Assembly: GCA_008360955.1 (NCBI GenBank)
Contig: LUCM01007488.1
Location: forward strand, 25,281 to 89,280
Source: Fasciolopsis buskii
Lineage: Eukaryota > Platyhelminthes > Trematoda > Plagiorchiida > Fasciolidae
DNA: 64,000 bases
Reading direction: 5' to 3'
Every line of letters starts with the position of its first letter. The stretch's first letter is position 1. Below are positions 46,901 to 60,400 of this stretch, piece after piece. Below the pieces are notes generated by a model. That model ran no database searches. It was not told the origin of the DNA and saw only the letters and a program-made list of their open reading frames with translations. Made by a program: the position numbers and the translations under genes.

Positions 46901-49900
46901 TACGGTTTGGTCAACCGAGTAGAGGCAAGTCCACAAAGGTCTCATGGATGTAGATGAATGCCCGGTGATGTGGAGACGGGGAATAGAACCAGCACGTATT
47001 GTGAATTCTACACATGGTTTCTTTTTCTTTCTTGTTTTTACTCATTGTCCTCATCCAACGCCATGATCCCGACGGCAAAATACCGATAATCAGAATTGTA
47101 CAATATATAAATACATATATATATATATATCTACATATAGGATGGTTATCAACAAACAAGAGGTATTCTGAAATGTTGGAAGAATTATAGCTCAAAGATG
47201 TGTCGAAAGAAGAAAGCACAGCAGCCATTCTAAGCATGACTAATTTGTCACATTCGTGGAGAAGTTGAGGAGTTGCGACAGTTTTGCTGTAGTGGTAAAT
47301 AGACACAATGTTGAATCCAAGTTAAGCTATCTAAGGGATCACCCAATATTAATTCATCGTGCTGAATTCTATCCACAGGTGGAAATATCGAGCATAAACC
47401 TCAAAGTAAGTACGCGGGTTCATCTTGCGGGTAATCCCAGGACACTTGCAATTATCCTGGTCAAAGCATGTAAATACAATGAACATTGCAGCCGATACGG
47501 AAACCTTAGCTCATCGACTCAGCCGTGCCGTAAACATTTATTTAGCGCTATTTATCGAAAATACCATTGTACATTAAGTCCCAGTTCTGATTTTTGACTT
47601 GGTCAACTGGTCCTAATCAGCCGTAGCAATTCCAGCAGAACTGAATCATATGAAGACAGAATCCATGGCTTAATGCGATGAGCGTCGAAATCTAAACAAC
47701 AAGAAGAGCAGATCAATCGTTTAAAATCACGTTAGGTTAACCTGACTTGAAATCCAATTTATTTAATTTTGACGAGAATGACGCCATATTGCGATGAACA
47801 GATTAAGTCGAGATGAGAATTGGTGAGTGAGAATTATGGTACAAGTGTGAGAAACCGCGAGAAAAGACTGAGGGACGACGAATAAACCTGTAATGTGACA
47901 ACAGATGTGAATTTCCATTTGATATCCCTTTAGCATGGTAACTTTATGCACGCTAGTAAGCGACTGTGAGCAAATACAACCCCGTGCCATTGCGAAAAAC
48001 AAATCGAATGGCTCTTAAAGCTTCGAGACCTAGCTGTTTCACGTGCTTGAGGGGGGGGACACCAAACACGCAATCAGAAATGGTCATCTGATTGATCCTG
48101 GAGAACCTCCATGGAACGCCAAAACTAACACATATAAAGACGGCAGTATCAAATTTTATTCATAGCGTAGAGGCCTGCCTATTTTTTCACATTACTTTGA
48201 TTAATGGTGTTTTCCCATTCAACGGTCTGCTAAACTCTCAGTGAATTCTCCAAACGAGAATGTTTTGAGATTAACTGCAACAAAAAGCAGCTCTGCAAGT
48301 CCCGACTGAGGGAATATATGAATGCAAAAGGTTCAAGTCCGTCCAACCGTCCTGGAATGTATTACATCACACTAACCTCCAGCTTCGGCAGTATGCACGA
48401 TATCAACCAAATATTTAACACCCATAATGCAGACGAGATCGACAGCCAAACGAAGGAATGCAACAACAACTTACTCGATGCGTGTTTGTCACAAGCGACT
48501 TGTCCGTGATCACAGATCTAGGTGAGAGGACAAACGGAACTCGCGTCGTCGTTTTGGGAGACAAACCGGAGTGTCTCACCGAGGGCCACAAGCCGGATGA
48601 TTCAGTCGTGTTGGACAAGCGATCACTGGAACTGGTTCCTACTGAGTTGACTTGAAGTGCTTGTGAGAATTCTGCGGACGAATGCTGAACACCGATAGGA
48701 TTGATACCAGTTTCGGTCGCCGAAAGCTCTGTTGAATCGCCCAAACTCAGTTGAGTTATCGGAATCCGATCAAAGGATTCGGTAACTGGAGTCGTCACGA
48801 CCGGTGACGAGGTTCCGGTTTCGGAACTGGGACCAAGTGGTTCCTCCGCTGTTTTTGGTTTCCCGGACAAAACGAGCAAGATTGAGCTCAGGGTCTGTAA
48901 CAATTCGGTCAAACTGACACATAGCGGATCGTGGATTTCATGCTGACATAATTGACTTAGGGCACGCAAAGCTAACGCCACAGAAACTCCGGCTGTGAGA
49001 CTACTTGTGTCTAGCTGATTGGTCGTGGGTGGCTGTGTTTGTGATGATACTGGGACAGTGGTGGAATGACTGGAGCAATTTTCTAGGACGTATTTTCTGT
49101 GAACACCGGGCTCGTGGGTCGAGGAGATCGAAGGCAGGGATACGGTTGACACAGATGGCTAGACGGTATTCGGGACCAGGCAGTCAGCGATAAATTTGAA
49201 TGGCAAAAGAGAATGAATGAAAGAGGGAGTGTTTGAGAAAGACGGTAGAAAGAAGCGAAACATTTATTTTCCATTTCTATTAAGAAGTGTGTTATGGCAT
49301 ATTTACATGAGAATAGCACATATGTCAATTCAAACTAGAAAGGTGTACTACAAGCAGAAACCAATCGAGGTGTAAAAATCAATTTCAAACAATGCAATAA
49401 GAACTGTCAACGCATCTTGCTCTGTCCCTACGTAAATATGGATGTACATGTTTACAGTACTAAACAAAGATTCCCGGGAGTACACCACCGGATTGCAGTT
49501 GTCGCCCATCGAATACAGATGCACGGTAATCTCCTGTCAGATGGATAGTGCAAATGTATAACTCTCAGAATCTCCAGTGGATGACAGGAGTGTGAGTAGA
49601 TCAGGAATCTATTGGTCACAACTTCGAGTACTGATCAGATATTTTGAGTTAACCACTACTGGCCTAGACAACATCCATAAAGGCGCAAGTGGGTATATTT
49701 ATAACAAGTAATGCGTAGATAAATATACATACAACTACTGTGGATATTGATGCAAATGGAACCGGGAGAGTAATTCCTGGACCCGTAGAATAGCTAACAA
49801 AACAATTTATCTCATGAATTCGTTACCCGTGGGAAGTGACAAAGTCATGGAGCAATAAAGCGTTGACTTCGCGTTGGATCATCAGACAGATGCGCTCGAA

Positions 49901-52900
49901 ATTTAGCTGGTATTCTGTTTTCCCCACCAACAGTCAGTCTCAACTATGACGTTTTGCGAATCCGCAAGGAAGAACGAAATGAGACTAGCATAAAGCGAGG
50001 CGCGCATGCTTACACACACTGGTAGTCGACAGACGGCTCTTGTTGTTCAGTTTTTTTTTCAGATTTTTCGCAACTCATTTATGAAGTCACGTGTACCACA
50101 CGCGCCCCGGTATGTTGGAATTTTTACGTCAATTCCCAGCGTTTAGGGACAACAATGATTTTTTCTGACAATTAAGCGTGGCATCTATTTCGATGAGCCA
50201 AACTCAATAGTCAAGCGTACTAACATGCGAATGAAATGCATAACTGGACTAAAAGAGGCCAGTCCACCGGTTAAACTATCCATAACTTTATCACAATAGC
50301 TGATCGATTCCATTCATCTTATAACCACTGCCCACCTCAGATAGCCACAAAATACCAGGCAGTCGTTCGGTGGACATGTGCAAAACATCCCAACTCCTTC
50401 CACCTACTCATATTTACTGCATCTTCTAGAGATCCAACCAAACGCACAATAGCTTACACCTAACCCCGAATTACTCAAAATCTCCCATCATATTCTACTA
50501 ACAGTAAGAAGACAGCAGTGTACAAATACCCAGATCTTTCTTCTTCAACACTCATGTTTCTGAGCCGTGGAGCCGGCCTCAGAGCTGCTAAGTATACTTA
50601 ACAATTGATCCATAAATGAATATCATGGTGATGCCGAAGATGCCTCAAATTAGTGAATGCTAAACGAACCTAATTACGCGAAAATATCTCATTCGACATA
50701 CTACCACCTGATCCGAACCGAATAACCAAGCAAGTAAATCTATTCACGTCACCCAATTTTCCCTCCCTAGGAACAGGGATCGGGTTCACGCCAATCCAGT
50801 CTTGCAAAAAAGCATCCCAAACAAGCCTACACAACCGTCCACAAGATCGGGAAAAAGCTTGTGACTTAACTAGGTCATCACTCAGTATTGCAATATTGTT
50901 TGCATATTCTGAGTAAGACAGCTCCCTTGATTGTAAAACTTGCCTTGAGAAAGACTACCTACGGTAGTCGAAACGTTGGCGCATTACATCTACCAACAAC
51001 GCGGTGTTATCAACATTATATCATTCAAAAGATAGTTCCCTGTCTGAACAAAAATTAATAACACCATTCTACGAGGATAGAGGTATCGGCGTTATCATCT
51101 CAATGACAAAATGGAACAGAGAAGGTGGAAGCAGGCAACGTTAAAAAACAGTACTTATCTTGCTGAACTCGGGTAAAACATCGTCGTAAGCACAAACTCG
51201 GCTTCAGCTGTTCGAACTCAGCCCGGTACACCCCTCACTGAGAAGGAACACCACGGAATTGGACGGTCCACCGAATCGAGTGCGGCTTTCGGATCAAGAA
51301 AGATAGCGATCGTGGGTCTAAGGAACGTGTGCCTATGTTCTATGATTTTTCGCACAGCAGAGACAAGGTCGAAAAAAATCCGACCCTCTTGATCTCCATA
51401 CACGCAACTTTCGCGAGCACAAGGCGATCCGAGGAGAACGATGTTCATGGGTTACTTAACAAACTAATTCTCTAGAGTTTTCACATGACAACCTGTTAAT
51501 CACTGCCGCTGGAAATCGCATCTGTCGCTCAGATGAATCCCAAGGATTTTCTTAACTCCGACGTTACCACTTTGTCACCATGTTTAGGGGAGACAGCTGC
51601 CTGATGCCTTTTTAGAAAACCTATCCTCCTGATGACCACCAATTTGATGGGGAACTGTTATCTACCTATATTGTTTCAGTTAAGTGCAAAAGTGACAGCC
51701 CTATTGTGGTGGTGGCCCAACTAAACTGTCCTTTGAGAGTGAATCAGTAAGCCGCCGGGTTCCTTGATCACCTCGTTTACACTTGGTTTAGTGATCCGGT
51801 ATTCCTAACCAGTCGATAAGGGTTGCAACTACCGCTGATAAATGCAATCCCTATCTATTTCCATGCGTTTCTCAAACCATGATCAATGACGGTCATTTCT
51901 CAGGCTCCTAATAAGATAACGTCTCAGGGATTTACACAAATTGTATGCGGCATCCGGGAGTACGGATCTGCGAGTATCCAGAAAAGCAAATGAGGTGGAG
52001 GATACCCCTCGTTTCTGAAGACCATGCGACATGGAGCTGTACGCGGCGGTTGCTGATGACAGCAGAGTTTCGTTGAGATGCATTAGGTGTTTGCTCGGAT
52101 CGTGAGCACATTGTAATGATGAGGGCGCTGAAAATTCCGACCGGGACTGAAGTCGGTAATTACCATCCAGAAACAGTTGCGGTATTCGTGTTGAAGTGTT
52201 CACAGAATAGGTGCAAATAAAGGCGAGTTCAAATCAAAGCATAGTATGATTCCATAAATGTGAATCTCCGAATGATCCGGCCGACCGGTGCCCAAAGGCA
52301 GTGTGACCAATCTCAGCCCAGTGCTGTGAAAGCGAAGGGGGGCATCAACTGAACCGGTACTGTATCTGATAGTGGAAATTTGCTCGCCAGAAACTTGAAG
52401 ACAATCATTGTTATCGGTGCGATTAGCCGGATAAAAAAATCTGCCTCTGAAGTGCCCTCCCGTCTCCAGTAAATAGCATACTCCGGCGCTGAAGTTAGCA
52501 GCGATGAACACAACGTCAGTTGAGTACACACTTCGAAGTGGTGGAAACGAGATCTGATAAAAATCGTCTTTGCCCTCGGGAAAGCTGCAACCAGTGCGCA
52601 CATACGCAAATACGATGAACAGGAGATGACGATTCAGTCGACTGTTGTTATTAAGTGCAGAACAGTCCAGCCGAATGGCACACAAGAGATATTCGACTGC
52701 GATCTAGTCTAACGGTGGACATTCGACTTGTGTTCAGAGGCCTCGGTTGACACACGGAGATTGAGTACAAAAGTGACCCTATATGTGCATTTTGGAGACT
52801 TAGCACAAATGGATTTCACAAATTTTAAGAGTTCCAGGTATAGTGTACGACCATCGAAAGCAACTAAGCGAAGCAAATAAATGTTATGGTCGATGACCAA

Positions 52901-55900
52901 TCCAAGGTTTTCGGAACCGCAGATTTCATTCCTGCTATTAATTTTCTAAAAGAATCTGTCCTTTTCCCAATATTTCGAAATTGACGTTATTTTAAACATT
53001 GCGCGGTTGAATATTTTTATATGTCCGCGAAATGATTCATAAAAGCCCGTTCTGTGATTGGCTAGTCCACACATCGATCAAGACCACCCAACAAAACTAT
53101 ATAAACGATAGAGCTCACTTGAATTCGGACTTGTGTTGGTGGATCACCAATAAACGCGCGGCAGTACTCTGTGTGCATCTTCTCTCTTCCGCTAGCGGGC
53201 TGGGCTAGCTGTTCGTATTTCGCGCCGCTCATTGTTCCGTGTGGCTGCTCATTCAAGGGAGCAGCAGATCTGTCTCATTCGTTGTGCGACTACGGGGCTT
53301 GAGTCTTGAGCCCGAACTTTTTGTGTCTCCAACCTCTGTGTGTTCATGTCCTACTAGACCACAGGTTGTGTGCTCCTGTGATATCGTGCGCCGCGAGTAC
53401 TTGTGTCTTGTGCTTCAGTGTGTGCATAGACCAACCAAACACGGTCACATAACAATAACCTGGCTTAAGCAATGTGGTTTAATTATTTCCTGGCCTTTCA
53501 CTATTGCTTTTACGAGAGAAATCTTGAACGGCATCAATATTGTGAAATCTACATTAAGACAGGTTACCCAAGGTAACTGAAACGTCGACATATTACAAGC
53601 ATTCCCGACCATGGTGGTTTTCATGTTTCAGATAATTCGAAGAACAAATATTTGTAGACTCCTTCTGAAGTTAGTTGGTGGACGTGTTTATGTGAATGAT
53701 ACCCTGCGGGTGACCACATCCTAACCGCATCCCTTGACTCGAAAGTCTGATTATCAAACCAGTGGGTCGTCGATGCAGGGCGTGCGTGCGGTTGAGGACC
53801 TATGGGGAAGCTTAGTCAGATTCGCAAGTTTGTGGAAAAACAGAGTGGGCTATGATTGATTATTGGGGAAGGAAGATATGGGTTGAATAAAAGAAAGCAA
53901 CTCTGGCCAGTGGTCCGTTTATCACTATTCGGCCTGTTCTACGCATTAGGAAACACGGTCCTGTTTAATCTGAGCGGCGACCGATGCAGTACGGTTATAT
54001 TTTGTGGTACGGTTCAACCATATAAGGGGCTGAGAATTACTAACCCCTAAAATAGTTCCAGTGGTGTGTACGTCTGTGCCAAAGTACAACGTCTCCTTTC
54101 GAGACAGTCTATTGGCCTTATTAAGAAAATCACTGCCGAAAACGTGTGTCGCCGTCAAATCACGATATTCCGGCAGTAATGTAGGATTTCTGAACGGAAT
54201 TTAGTAGAACATTTTGGAATGAGTCTCATCATAGCCTGGTAGGAACCAGGTTTTTATCCAAAATGGCGGAAAAGTATGGGAGACCGGATGCTTCTATCAC
54301 GGGATATACTATAATTTCCAGTTAACTTGGATAACAGCAAACCGACCCGTGGACAGTTGTGGCATTTAAACTACTGTAGGTCGTTTAAATTCAGAAAATT
54401 GGCAAACGGTTGCTGTCCAATTGTTAACTACCAGACGCAAACGGTTTCCAAGGTCAAGGATGTAGCTACAAGATCGTGGCGAATAAAGACTATTGCACTG
54501 ACCAGTTACCCACGCATTGTTTTGCGCTAAGTGATTCGAATGTCAATCTGGATGGTAACCCAGATAGTAACCAATCGCGAAATTCAAGTAAAACCACAAC
54601 TAATAAATCGTGGATTTTCAGGTATTACTCATTGTTTTTCAGAAAAGTGCCTACTCAGACACGCGATTAAGTAAATCGAATAGCGATCATAAAATTTTCC
54701 CTCCAAGAAACATATGTACAAAGACTGTTTTTTGAGAGAGCAAAAGAATCGTTACATCTACACTTGTTTCGGTCAAAAGACGGTATCACAAAAGATAGAG
54801 GAGACACTTACACCAGAGTCTTGAATGGACTGAAATGCGACTGGATGGGGTAACGAATGCGAGGGTGAAACTGCCGATGAAAGGGAAACGGGAGAGGATG
54901 TTCTTTGGCTTGACTCGACTTCTTGGTCGTAGCTGAGTTGAACCTGATCCATAGGATGCCACTCGAATCTCGGAGGATTTCGTTCGGAATAATGTGTTAT
55001 TTCAGACAAACCGGGATATCGTCGTTCAAGCAATGTGGTTGGTGGTGACGGAGTTCCAACAGGGGCTATGCGTGGATGTTGCTGGTGCTGGGGATGGATC
55101 AAAGTTGATGATGGCATGGACGTGGTGACTGGTGGAGATGGCCAACGACCTTCGTTAGCGGATGTGGCGAGTTGTCTTGTGCAATCCAGTAATGGCCGAA
55201 ACCGATCAGTTAAATTTCCTGGAACTGGTATGGAGAGTGATGTGGACTCTATAACATCATCTGTAGCCAGCGATGAGGAAGGTGAGTCTAATTCGGGTAC
55301 CGGAGAGACTAGAGCAGCAGTCAGGGCATCCATAGCGCTCGACGTGGTCGTGGTTGTCGTCGGTGGACTGACCGGAGAATGGCGCTGACAATTGCCTTGA
55401 AAGCGATTCGAATTCAATGCGAGTAACAAATCCACAGCTTCTTTTAATGTGCAAATGGCAACCTGATGGATTGGTTCCGTGGTTGGAGCTGTTTGACCTG
55501 TGACAAAACGCAAATGTGAAAACGAGACCGGTAAAAGACTCCGGTTTACAAAATAGTTCACCAAGCGGTACTAACCTTCCGCTACAAATGGAATGCATAG
55601 AAACGCATATATTCACTCTATCGACAGTGCTAAGAATCTACTCCAGGGTATATCCACCAGATTCTAAATGGGACTCAATTTAGAGATGCGTTCGCGAGTC
55701 ACATTACAATCGATGTTAAACTGTTTGGACGTATACAGCTTTTTCCTGTAAGCATTAATGAGTTCGAAGGGATGCTACTTGTGCCCGTCAATATTCGGAA
55801 GATGAACACGTTGAAAATTCAGATTTGAAACTCAGAGGGATATCCGGTCGACATACAATGACCACACAAGAGGGGCCAGTTCAAATCTTCGAAGGTAGTA

Positions 55901-57389
55901 ATTTGGCAGGGCTTCATTAACTGCAGTAGTATTCGCTCAGTTTGTGATCATTAAGAACGGAAGGAGGACCAACATGGCGAAACGAAAGATTTTTGTGGGC
56001 ATTTCAAATCATGAGTGAAGAATTGCACTTGCTAAATAGGAGATAGCAAAACGATTGTGGTAGATTGGTCGATAATTCACGTGAGCTTTGTTTCCTAATA
56101 CTCTGGAAAACAAATAAATTGCATTGGTTGAGCGAGTCTGAATGGATTAGGATGGACTGACCAAACTAGCAATTTTATATTTCGTTTGTGCAAACGCAAC
56201 TTGGATCATCGATATCAGGCCAACTCGCCGACCTGTTGAATTGATAGACCTTGTGATGACTGATGTCAAATTTATCTCCAAACTTTGTCTTATGCAATCT
56301 GACAGAATGCGGGCATTTTCCATTGTCGTAAAATCGAAAACAGTCCAGGTTGCAAATTGCAAATCGATTATCATTGACCCAGAATTGTCAGTCCCCACTA
56401 GCTACAGCAAGAACAATGAAGTCATGCCAACGGAGAATCTCAATGTCCTTCATTTCTATCTTCCCTTATTAGTGAAACGAAAGTGCACATCTTTTTCAAG
56501 AAAGAAGAAACGGCCAACGAAAGGCTGCCAAATGGGGAATTTGACTGACGGTGGGGGAATTCGATCTCGCGGCCTTCAAATTGAAAGGTCACGTTGTTTA
56601 CCGGGACCGGGTGAGGGATATTAGAGTCCGGTTGGTTGCGACACTTCTAACCGCTTTTTCCCAGTCACTTCCTGGCGGGTTCACTTCGCGTGTTAGTTTC
56701 AATCTCACGTTCGAGGTCTCTGCTGTCAATCGAACCCGCGCACACCAGTTGTTTAATATCAATGCCATCACCCACGGTTCACTCAGCCTGGCAAGCCACG
56801 TTCCTATTGTCCAATCACAACTCGAACTCATGGCAGCCACTGGAGGAGAGGGTTTTTCGGCTTCAATGTCAAAAACCGATCGCAATTCGATGTAGGACAC
56901 ACGCATTAGCACACAGTTCTCAACGTTACATTGTCGTGTGATCCTCATAAATAACAACTAGCATTCTTGTTTGAAAAATGATACTTTACCAATTATTCTA
57001 TTCACGGCTCTAGCTCTACATACAGATCAAAGATAATTCAATAGTAACTGGGAGATTCGACGGTAATTGGGATTAAATAACCGTTGCTTGCCAAAAGTTT
57101 TGGTTTGCATGAAATCTGAAGTCTAAGTTAATTAACTTACGTTAGTTGCTCGCGCTGTTTCGCGAAGATAAAGCAATGAGTTTGGAAAAGTCACATTTTC
57201 TGGTGCCCCCATGTACACAGTGATCGCGTTATTAAAAATCTCGGTAAATCTAAGTTTATACGTTTACTTGTACCCAGCATTTTGAACTAAAAGGACCAAA
57301 ATTTGCATGGCAATAGACTAATGAAGTTCGCCAAACACATGAGGAAAGAATTTAATCACGAAGACGGACGATCGCATAAACAATGAGCC

Positions 57390-57431
<42 letters not shown>

Positions 57432-60400
57432 CTTAGTAGAAAATCACATCGCTTGGCGAACATAAACAATTATTGTAAACTGTTTTGCTGCCTTGGGGCT
57501 AGCCAGACAATTTCCGCCGCACACTTCTCGCCTACCGTTGTTCATCCAAACCACATGCCACCTGATTCGCTTCACTATGGGTGAAAGACAAAAGTAAACG
57601 GCGTGTACACATTTCTTAGTTTCCACCGGGAAAATTATTATGCTCATTTGTTTCCCATGCTAACTTATGCTAGTACGAATACGATGCCTCCAGATGTAAA
57701 GGGAAACCACAACTCAAAATTTCATAGCTATTGGTCGAATGTGGCGGGGACGGAAACAAACGGATATTTTTCGGTCCAGGTTAGTTCCTAACCCACAGAT
57801 AATGGCGCGATTTGGAAAGCAGAGACTTGTGAGGAAAGGGATCGGTCCACGTGTGGACACAGTCACAGTGGCATAATTAAGCTTCGGAACAATTATTGAC
57901 AGGAAAACAAACGTGTGACCTTTCTGCCGGGAACGCGATTGATGCTGAAAAATGGGATGTGTGTGAAGCAGGACCAGACACTGCGGGTGGTGTAGATTGA
58001 TAGATCGACAGGCATAGCAATTATCAGCGCCTCTAAGTTCCTTGGCGTGTACCAAACTTCAATACCACTAAACGTTCTGGGATTCCAGATACTTTCGTAG
58101 AATTAGGAAAACAAATGAAAAATGTGAACAATTCTCTCGGATCAAACCAGTGTTCACTCGATAAAGATTAACATCCACTGTCCAGGCAAAGCCAAACATT
58201 ATTGACCAAAATATATACTGCATGATAAGTGATCAGTAATATACCCGTTAATAACTTCCAATTGCCCCGCGAACGAGACGTGTGAATGAGTCAAAGGGCA
58301 GAAATAAAAAAGGGAAACATCGAATGAACCTAGCTACAAACAAGCCGACGAATGGCTCATGACGAGGAAACAACACACGACAAGATGAGAGGGAGAAATG
58401 CAGCAAACGAAGGATATGCATCACTATTTAATTGACTGTTTATTCCAGTATTTATTAGCGAATTAACCTGTAACCATTCAAGCTGCCATCAAACCGGTTC
58501 GTTTATCGAGCGACCGATTGACTGACCGAGTGAGTGCTTGACTGAATGAGAAACTAACTGCATTTTGCCTCCGATTTATGACCAGTTCATCGCGGTTCAG
58601 AGTAGCAAGCAACACTGGTGTTGGTTCTCCTAACAGGATGTCGTTCGGAAAAGATAAGTTCTCCAACCTAAGGTTGCTCTCTGCGAGCTCCGCCTAGATG
58701 AAGTGACCATATCGGCCTGTCAACTATTATCTCATAACCTAAAAAGATAACTCGGACCAGGGAGCAGTCGAGACAGGTGTTCAGCAGGTCTCTTTTGAGA
58801 AACGTGAACAGGAGTGAATAAACGGTCCGTCCCTAACAGAAAATCCTATTTGGAATAAGTAGCTCGATTTTTGGCTTAGCAGACAACTTCAATTGTCCAG
58901 TAGTGTACAAATACTGGCTAATGATTAAGCACGACGCATGTGCATCATATGATACGAAGCTGCGGGAAGCGCGATCAACATTCTCGCCCACGTGGTTACT
59001 GCGTGGTCCAAACAGCACAAAAGAAAATATATTCACATGTTTCGAGACCTGAAAGTTCTCGATTGGGTGAACATGCAATGTGGTGGTACTGTTTTGCACA
59101 TATTTGCGGCATATTGTATTCTTCCTCTTGTTCACCAACTGCAGTCGATTCCAACAAGATCTTTTCGCAAGGATGAATTCAAATTCATACTACTTAGGCG
59201 CGACGCCAACCGTAATGTGCGTAGATTTCCACAGATTTTTTTTTGCATTTTACTACTTGGCTCAATGCCACAGTCAGCGGCACTTCCGCGTTCAAAAGCA
59301 TTATTTTTATTACTAGTGTTCAATTATCTTTCACTATTTCCCTTTTAAGACGGCGCTATCAGATAGAATAGAATCAGAGCATGTTGGTGTAAGGTAAAAT
59401 TGCTGTAAAAAGTTGGAACTGAACTACAGTCCTTCAATATTAACTTATTGATTTTCCGTTCAGAGTTGGTTAGATTGGAAACCGTTCAAATGTTTATCTG
59501 ATTAGCGACGCTGACTCGAGTATTCCAATTCCACTTGGACCGAGTATCTGGGATGTTAGAATCAATGTGCACCTCGAGCAGCCGGATACATCCGCACAAA
59601 CCGAGGAATAATAGATGTACAACCTCAATTGTACAATGCAAAGGCGAGCGGCCTACTGCTGATTCCGGCATCCAGTGAAACTCAGTCGTGTCTAATCAGG
59701 GCTTGGTTACACGTTGCAAATTGATCATTCATACATTGCATAGTTTATTATGATTCACAATGAATAGTCTGCCTATTTTCAGTCAACACAGTTTGCAATA
59801 TATAAATTACATTTTACCAATTGTATGCTGCCTGAAGATCGCTTTTTTAAAAGGTAGAAGCAATGGAGCATGATCGATATATCTCATGAACACACGGGGA
59901 ATCTTCGGATTAGAAATCAGAAAAAAATCATCATCTTGACCAGAAGAATACTGATCACATAGGATGTACTTACGATTAGCGACTAGTGATTCAGCCCATT
60001 GTGAAATACCTCGAATGGCATAGCTCAACAAGTTAGCAGCACTCGATGCACTCGGTCGCGTGGGAATCGACTCCGCGGTGCTTAGTTCCACTTCCGATGG
60101 CACATCTGATATTATTGAGTCGGGTGATTGATGACATCGAGGCAGATTGTGAATATGCGGTCGCGGAGATGACAAGGTGGAGGAAGACGATGCGGTACTG
60201 GTAGTGAGCACAGTGGATGCGGTGCCTAAATTCGGCGCACTTGGATGATGTCGATGTGGTAGGGATGCACGGATAATCCAGTCATCATCCAATCGGGAAT
60301 GTGACGAATCCAATGAGGAGGTAACATTAACTGCTGTGATACGGTTTAGTGAAACACTTTCGTAGCCAATTCCACTGGGGACAGAATGAGCAGTGGTGTC

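Larger units (their letters stand above)
43938..48474 (-). other. Intron C-D of the C-clamp gene
   Basis: The intron is bounded by gtaagt (48474) and ..tttcacag (43938). It contains SINE-like family 1 (46430-46921), a degenerate tRNA-like segment (46190-46290), an imperfect CA tract near 45360 and an imperfect TA tract near 47103-47140. The rest shows nothing recognised; a 131-codon open frame at 45084-44689 has no motif and is taken as chance. Confidence 0.7.
49159..54811 (-). other. Intron B-C of the C-clamp gene
   Basis: The intron is bounded by gtaagt (54811) and ..ccgtctag (49159). It contains an RTE-like remnant in the same orientation as the gene (51218-52900) and two related hairpin-GAAACG motifs on the plus strand (50953-50975 and 53561-53584). 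The stretches 49160-50900 and 53600-54800 show nothing recognised. Confidence 0.7.
55498..59973 (-). other. Intron A-B of the C-clamp gene
   Basis: The intron is bounded by gtaagt (59973) and ..ttgtcacag (55498). It contains a minus-strand copy of SINE-like family 2 (56465-56590), an adjoining segment open on both strands (56590-56960) and a TA tract (57393-57427). Nothing else was recognised. Confidence 0.7.
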
